Source of the DNA: Ditylenchus dipsaci
Lineage: Eukaryota; Nematoda; Chromadorea; Rhabditida; Anguinidae
Assembly: GCA_004194705.1 (NCBI GenBank)
Contig: SADC01000085.1
Coordinates: 1-64,000 of the forward strand
DNA: 64,000 bases
Reading direction: 5' to 3'
Position numbers and translations under genes: made by a program. The notes beneath the pieces were generated by a model that was not told the origin of the DNA, made no database searches, and was given only the letters and a program-made list of their open reading frames with translations. Positions 57,931-64,000 of this stretch are shown piece after piece; position 1 is the first letter of the stretch, and each line of letters begins with the position of its first letter.

Positions 57931-58289
57931 AAGGATCCTGTCTCTTCCTTACCATGGCGATTTCAAAGGGTTGAATGCACGCGGGAGCACACACATTTTG
58001 CCAGTAATGTTTCCAATTGTTTTTGTTTGGATATATTTTTAGTGAATAAATTTATAAATTTTCTTCAAAACTTTGAACCATTTACTAGTCAAGCCTAACG
58101 TTGCTTGACACTGATAGATATGACAGATTGTCCGATCTTCACTGCTTCATAATGAGAATTATATCATAAGCAACATACCGTTTGAAATTTGAAATGAAAA
58201 AAAAATTCAAAAAATGATTGACCAAATCTATGTAATCCCGCGCGAATTCGAACTTTAAAATTGCCATGATAAGGAAGAGACAGGATGCT
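57931..58289. mobile_element. TTAA-family element, degenerate left end
   Basis: Left AAGGATCCTGTCTCTTCCTT then ACCATGGCGATTT; right AATTGCCATGATAAGGAAGA then GACAGGATGCT, followed by TTAA (58290-58293). It abuts the large foldback element and shares that TTAA. Confidence 0.65.
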
Positions 58290-58293
58290 TTAA

Positions 58294-59679
58294 AGGGGCA
58301 TACCAGCGCGTTACACGGTCAATTCAAATTTTCAAAAGGCGGGGACCACACTTTCAAGACAAAAAACATTTGATTTGAAAATGTTCCATTAAATTATTTT
58401 ATTATCATCACTTAAAAATGTTGCCACTGAAAGACTTTTTCTTGTCATTTTTTGTTTTCGGTGGCTATTTTTCGTTTAATTTTTCGTGTTTTCAGGCCAG
58501 TATCATTGGCTAAAGTTGGAGCAAAGTTACCCTGGGATCAACAACACCTGAAAGGCTATGAATTTATTGGACAGCAGCAGGGCGGTAGTCTCTAATTTTC
58601 CTTCACTTTTTTAGGTTCATTACTACAATAATAGTAATTCTTATTTATTTTTTAGGCTCTCTGGTCAGGTAACTAATTTTTTTCTAAAAAGATTTGACTG
58701 TGGCTGCATACGGTCTGAAAAGTCATCAGTGGATGTAGCGTAAAATTAGACACATACGTGCATTTACGTTAACCTGGAAACTACAGACTTTGTCAATTTT
58801 ATGTGGTCATAGTCTCAGAGATTAGCACTGGCCGACCCTGCTCGCCACCGTGATGTCCAAAATACTCCACGCCCTCCACGTACCTGAAAATTATTTACAT
58901 TAATCCAGCAGACGGTTTAGGTATAATTTGTGACTTATAATCACTTCACTAGGCAGCCTCTTCCATGAAGTTGACGTGCTCCGACAGTTATGTTACAAAG
59001 GCCTATCCATACTGCCTTGGGATGGAGCACGAAGGCACATAGAAAGTTACACTACGCAGACATGTGCACGGCGGCCCGACTCGGTTAGACTCGACCTGCG
59101 CATGGAGTATTTTGGACATCACGGTGGCGAGCAGGGTCGGCCAGTGCTAATCTCTGAGACTATGACCACATAAAATTGACAAAGTCTGTAGTTTCCAGGT
59201 TAACGTAAATGCACGTATGTGTCCAATTTTACGCTACATCCACTGATGACTTTGTCAGACCGTATGCAGCCACAGTCAAATCTTTTAGAAAAAAATTAGT
59301 TACCTGACCAGAGAGCCTAAAAAATAAATAAGAATTACTATTATTGTAGTAATGAACCTAAAAAAGTGAAGGAAAATTAGAGACTACCGCCCTGCTGCTG
59401 TCCAATAAATTCATAGCCTTTCAGGTGTTGTTGATCCCAGGGTAACTTTGCTCCAACTTTAGCCAATGATACTGACCTGAAAACACGAAAAATTAAACGA
59501 AAAATAGCCACCAAAAACAAAAAATGACAAGAAAAAGTCTTTCAGTGGCAACATTTTTAAGTGATGATAATAAAATAATTTAATGGAACATTTTCAAATC
59601 AAATGTTTTTTGTCTTGAAAGTGTGGTCCCCGCCTTTTGAAAATTTGAATTTGACCGTGTAACGCGCTGGTATGCCCCT
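58294..59679. mobile_element. Large foldback element (1,386 bp), TTAA flanks, near-identical arms
   Basis: Flanked by TTAA (58290-58293, 59680-59683). Termini AGGGGCATACCAGCGCG and CGCGCTGGTATGCCCCT. Arms of about 580 bp match with only scattered differences. The single-copy centre (about 58876-59092) includes CACGGCGGCCCGACTCGG. Each arm carries an exon-like module ending in a stop codon. No transposase is present. Confidence 0.9.
58496..58595 (+). pseudogene. Captured exon-like module in foldback arm (left copy)
   Basis: After a TTTTCAG acceptor-like site the frame reads VSLAKVGAKLPWDQQHLKGY, then EFIGQQQGGSL and TAA. The composition is strongly protein-like, unlike the AT-rich remainder. 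The reverse-complement copy in the right arm (about 59394-59492) differs at one base in the compared stretch. Looks like the terminal exon of a host gene captured by the element; family not recognised. Confidence 0.4.
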
Positions 59680-59683
59680 TTAA

Positions 59684-61271
59684 GGACTAGCCAATGGTGG
59701 CTCTATACCAAAGGTAACTTTACGTCAGAGTGACTTTATATCGGTGTAAGACACAAGTCAACTCGTCGATAGAAACTTGTAATCAAATCGTTAGCAACAT
59801 TTTTTGAATAAAGTCATTTCTGACCATTTCCAAGTTTAAAAATTACTTGGACAAGTTCCAATATATTCCCAATTTGGAGATACCTACTTTGAAATACCTT
59901 TTTACATTGTTAGCCAACTTTTAAAATTGTTAAAATATAGAAGAATTTAAAACATGCTGATTCTAATTTTGCACAAAAATAACAGCAATTTAACTTATTT
60001 ATCAGATGTCATTAGAGGTTTGCCTAATATAAGTATAACTCTTATGAAAATTGTGCGTGCAGAAGTGTGTGGGAACGAGAGGAAATGTGGTGTAAACAAT
60101 AAGGAAAAGTGGTTACGTAAAAGAATCGTGAGCACTTCTATAATGGCTTTTTGTTTGACTTTAACCTTTTATAGTCGAAATAAACTTTGAGCCGCATTAA
60201 GTCAATAAAAATTTTGCTCAAAATTAGTTTTAGTTCAGCAACAAGACTAATTCTCGTCTTTAAAAGCATCTCTAATGAGTTTTGTGGTTTCTTGACTTTT
60301 CAAAAGTTATGTTCTTGATCGGGAAACCGACTCCTCGACCAATTGATAAAATGTTTCGAAAGATGTTTTTTACATTTTAGATTAATGAAAGAGTCACAAA
60401 AAGAAAAAGCACCAGAATTTCTATATTAAACATACTGGCTCGTTTATTTTTTAACTGATCGAAAATCGTGGAAATTTAGGGTCGATCCCGAGATTTTCAG
60501 GTAAAGATTCAAAATTTCAAAAAGTAGGAGAGCTCGTGGCAGTTAAGAAAATGCAAGAAAAAGCTATAGAAAATGTTTATTGAGGGCTGAAATATAGGTT
60601 CTCGAAGTCGATGGTCTTTTTCATTATACAAAAACACTTCACTCATATTTTTTAAAAATAATTCTGTCAAATGTTTTCTGTAGCCCTTGGTAAAATTTCC
60701 GTCGCAACTATCATTATTATTAAGTTTTGAGCACCAGAAAGAGAGATTTTTAAGTAAAATCTTACAAGTTATACAGATTTGTGGTCTGAAATAATGATAA
60801 AACAAGTTTGAAATATTAATATAATCGAAGTTAGAATGATGAAAATGGTTGTCAGCCGTTAAAAAATGACTTCACGTGTGTATTAAGCCGATTGCTATTT
60901 TTTAAATAAATTAGTTAACTTTCAAATACTTTTTTAAAGAGGAGATGCAGGGCTACAATACCGTATGTTTTTTATATCTTTTTAGAAGGTTAGTTAGTTG
61001 GCAATGAACCTCAAACAAACCCTAAGCCTAAAAAATCACGGCTACCTAGAAGATTCCGGCCTTTTTCCACCTTGCCGACAGCTTTTTTTCTTTACTAAGT
61101 CTTTGAATAATTAAAGTTAAGAATTTGAAAAAAAATCTTAAGATTTTAGCCAAATAAGTTTAGTAGAATCAAAAATGAAGTAAGTTTTTCACTTCACATC
61201 TAAAAGCTATTTAAATTATTTATAAGTTTTAGACCGAGGGCCGACATATTATAGTTTTTGGTTTGATCAGC
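59684..61271. other. AT-rich stretch, no gene seen
   Basis: Short frames only, none with splice support. A few TAACTTTTTAAA-like runs but no defined repeat. Confidence 0.4.
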
Positions 61272-61275
61272 TTAA

Positions 61276-61704
61276 GGCCTCAAACACAATGAGGAGTCTG
61301 TTTGCGGATGCTAAATCAGATTTGTCGCACGGAAATGGCCATAACTTTTTTTTCAATTTTTCAAAAATTATTCTGTGATTATCATTTTGTAGCTAAAATT
61401 CAGGGCTACTAGATGAGCATTTATGAAGTAGATGTCTTTTTAAAAATTGAGATAAAATGAAAGACTCCGCCCAAGACTCCTGACTCAAATTCTAGTCAGG
61501 AGTCTTGGGCGGAGTCTTTTATTTTTATCTTAATTTTTAAGAGACATCTACTTCATAAAATGCTCATCTGGTAGCCCTGAATCTTAGCTACAAAATGGTG
61601 ATAACAGAATGATTTTTGAAAAATTGAAAAAAAAGTTATGGCCATTTCCGTGCGACAAATCTCATTTGGCATCCGCAAACAGACTCCTCATTGTGTTTGA
61701 GGCC
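61276..61704. mobile_element. Foldback element (429 bp), TTAA-type
   Basis: Left TTAA (61272-61275) then GGCCTCAAACACAATGAGGA; right TCCTCATTGTGTTTGAGGCC then TAA, consistent with TTAA having lost one T. Arms of about 200 bp pair around a short loop at GACTCAAATTCTAGTC. Confidence 0.82.
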
Positions 61705-62289
61705 TAACTGAATTTTTAGTATAGTGATTCATAACTCTGACTCAACTAATTACAAATCGGCTACCTAAGTCGAAGTTTTGGTCCGCTCACTAAAAGTATT
61801 ATATTCAATTATGCTGTTCTGGTACCACCTGACCGGCTTTCCACCCGGTCAGGTGGTACCCACCCCAGGTATTAGGGTTTCGATGACAAAAATCGTAATT
61901 TCGGTCTTATCAAACCCGATTCCCTGCACGATCCCCCTTTACTATAGCGCTGGATCTGTGTGTCTGTCTGTGCGTCACAAAAAAAGATTAGGGTGTTCCG
62001 CTGATCGTATCGAAAATCTGATGCACCATTCGATTCCTCGTGGTCGATTTACTGTCTGAAAAAATTATCAAAAGTTAGGGTCGACCGTGTCAAAAAAAAG
62101 TTATGGCCACTTGAAAGTTGCCAAAAACCATAGGGGACCAAGGCAATTTCGGGTCATTTTTGGATTACTTGGGGACCAAAGCATGCAAAATGGTTCGAAT
62201 CCTGGTAGTAGCATGCATCATTATTGTCTCGAAAGGATTAGTTAGTGTTGTGTATGGTTAGTAGGTGGCCTGTATGGGTGAGTTGTTGA
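61705..62289. other. Repeat-derived stretch, no gene seen
   Basis: Contains a short palindrome at 61817-61865 (TACCACCTGACCGG and CCGGTCAGGTGGTA) and repeated GGGGACCAAGGC/GGGGACCAAAGC words. TGGTTCGAATCCTGG at 62191 resembles a T-arm, but no A box was found. Confidence 0.4.
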
Positions 62290-63160
62290 CCTGGTGTAGA
62301 AGTACTGTTGAGTATACGCGGGTACCCCGAAGTACCTAACTACCATCGGGTACACCCGAAGTACTGCGGCTTGCAACTACGGTACTTGCAACTACTTCGG
62401 TACCAAGTACCTGCGGGCTTGCAACTACCATCGGGTACAGTTAAACACACCCGAAGTACTTGCGGGCTTGCACTACGATCGGGTACCAGTTACACACCGA
62501 AGTACTTGCGGGCTTGCAACTACGATCGGGTACCCAGTTAATACCCGAAGTACTGCGGGCAACTACCATCGGGTACCTGAAGTACCTGCTTGCAACTTGC
62601 GGGTACCATGTAACTACACCCGAAGTACTTGCGGCTTGCAACTACCTCGGTACCCAGTTAAACACACCAGAAGTACTTGCGGCTTGCAACTTGCAACTAC
62701 CATCGGGTACTTAGTAAAACACACCCGAAGTACTTGCGGGCTTGCAACTACGATCGGGTACCCAGTTAAACATACCGGCTTGCAACATGTACATGTACGC
62801 GGCTTGCAACTACTATGAGGTAACCCAGTTAAACACACCAGAAGTACCTGCGGGCTTGCAACTACCATCGGGTACTTAGTAAAACACACCCGAAGTACTT
62901 GCGGGCTTGCAACTACGAACCAGTTAAACATACCCGAAGTACCTTGCAACTACTATGCACACCAGAAGTACCTGTGGGCTTGCAACTACCATCGGGTACC
63001 CAGTATACCGAACCACCTGCGGTCAAGAATAAAATCGGGTACCGACGTGGGTACACCTGATCCACCAGCGGGCATATAACTTCCAGTGGGTACGCACGTG
63101 AATACACGCTAACAACCGGCAGGCAACCATGTGGATACACCCCAGCCAGCAGCATGTAAA
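62290..63160. repeat. Minisatellite, about 55-60 bp unit
   Basis: Tandem degenerate copies of CACCCGAAGTACTTGCGGGC, TTGCAACTACCATCGGGTAC and CCAGTTAAACACAC over about 0.85 kb, decaying towards the right end. Locally GC-rich. The many overlapping open frames across it arise from the repeat. Confidence 0.92.
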
Positions 63161-64000
63161 CGAACTAAAACATCGAGCTACAGCATGGGCTCCAACGCAC
63201 TTTCAACACCCAACGAACAGCGGCATTTGCCGCTGCGGCGCTTCTAGTTTCACATACAATAACGCTATTCGTTTATTGAAACAAAATATTTTTTAAATTC
63301 CGTACAAGACCATGCGATTCTTTTTTAAACTGAAAATCGCCGAAATTCGATAGTCAATTTTTCGGGTTGACATGCATAAATTTTCGGTCATTTGACTAAC
63401 AGCCGTGTAATAGGTATATATCCAAAGTTTTAATTTTTGCACTCATACACCACATTTTTAGAAAATCGCAGAAAATTACAAAAATGGTAAAAAAATATTA
63501 TATAAGTACAGTAGCTTCTATGTGTACCTTCATAGATTTACTACATAAATTGAAAGCAATTGTCATTATTATATTGAAAAACAAAAAAATTAATAAAAAA
63601 AACTTCACCTGCAAACAAACTTTTTTTTATTAAGAAGAAGTGAATTTCAGATGTTTTGTTACAGGTAGTACTGAAGTTGATAAGCCAAAAAGTGGAAGTA
63701 AATATATGAAAAAAGACAAAAGGACAACCCCACAAGACCTTTGGCTTTTTAACCGCTGTTTGTTTGTTGTTCTTTGCCTATTTTCGCTGTTCCTTTGCCC
63801 CTTTTGAACCATTCTTTGCTTGTTTTTGACTGAGTAAGTGAGGAATTTCCACTCTTTCTCAATAATTTATATAACCAAAAAATAATAAGCTCTATTTTTG
63901 GTGCTTGGCGCTTAACAAACTAGCCACTGACCTGTTACGAAGACCAAAAAAGAATAAAAGATTGAATTACAGAATGAAAAACATAAAGTGCTGTGTCAAC
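63161..64000. other. AT-rich window end, no gene seen
   Basis: No supported exon, RNA gene or complete element was found. Confidence 0.4.

Noticed and set aside
58976..59173. Open frame at the centre of the large foldback element
   Set aside because: It spans the junction between loop and right arm, has no domain and no splice support.
62308..63155. Several overlapping 80-116 residue frames on both strands
   Set aside because: They arise from the CCGAAGTACTTGCGGGC minisatellite.

Overview
This is eukaryotic DNA, most probably from a nematode. The evidence is AT-rich sequence, many 43-56 nt GT-AG introns with TTTCAG/TTTAG-type acceptors, a 7TM receptor with hallmarks of the nematode sre family, a neurexin IV/Caspr (NLR-1-like) adhesion gene, and degenerate TTAGGC (nematode telomere motif) repeats. 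All recognised host genes lie on the minus strand. Exons are short, so genes were assembled by joining exons across visible splice sites; most long open frames in the window are not genes.

Layout. 0-5.4 kb: no gene seen, one MITE. 5.4-5.8 kb: last two exons of an unrecognised gene. 6.8-18.9 kb: a Caspr/neurexin IV-like receptor (signal peptide, laminin G, EGF, fibrinogen-like segment, further laminin G and EGF domains, transmembrane segment, acidic tail). 21.0-22.1 kb: a hAT transposon with an 8-bp target duplication and a truncated transposase. 22.2-29.4 kb: three tandem paralogous four-pass membrane proteins. 33.2-34.2 kb: a possible solo LTR. 35.0-38.9 kb: an sre-like chemoreceptor. 40.5-44.1 and 55.1-56.7 kb: two paralogous secreted cystine-knot (Spaetzle-like) proteins. 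53.1-53.4 kb: a small secreted Cys-rich protein. 44-64 kb is otherwise mostly repeats, including a 1.39-kb foldback element and a minisatellite of about 0.85 kb.

Two things stand out. First, the density and variety of palindromic (foldback) elements: TA-flanked families with CCGTATTTCC, CAGTCRAA or CAGGGTG ends, a TTAA-flanked family with AGGACCAT-type ends, and elements with tRNA-like modules (A-box/B-box) in their arms or core. Nested insertions show TA target sites directly. Second, exons of many genes are interrupted by single-base gains or losses (more than a dozen) while splice sites and protein similarity on both sides stay intact. The simplest reading is consensus errors in a long-read assembly, so these genes should not be called pseudogenes without checking reads.

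Functionally the genes look like nervous-system, surface and signalling genes (adhesion receptor, chemoreceptor, secreted ligands, tetraspan proteins). No operon or pathway linking them can be shown.
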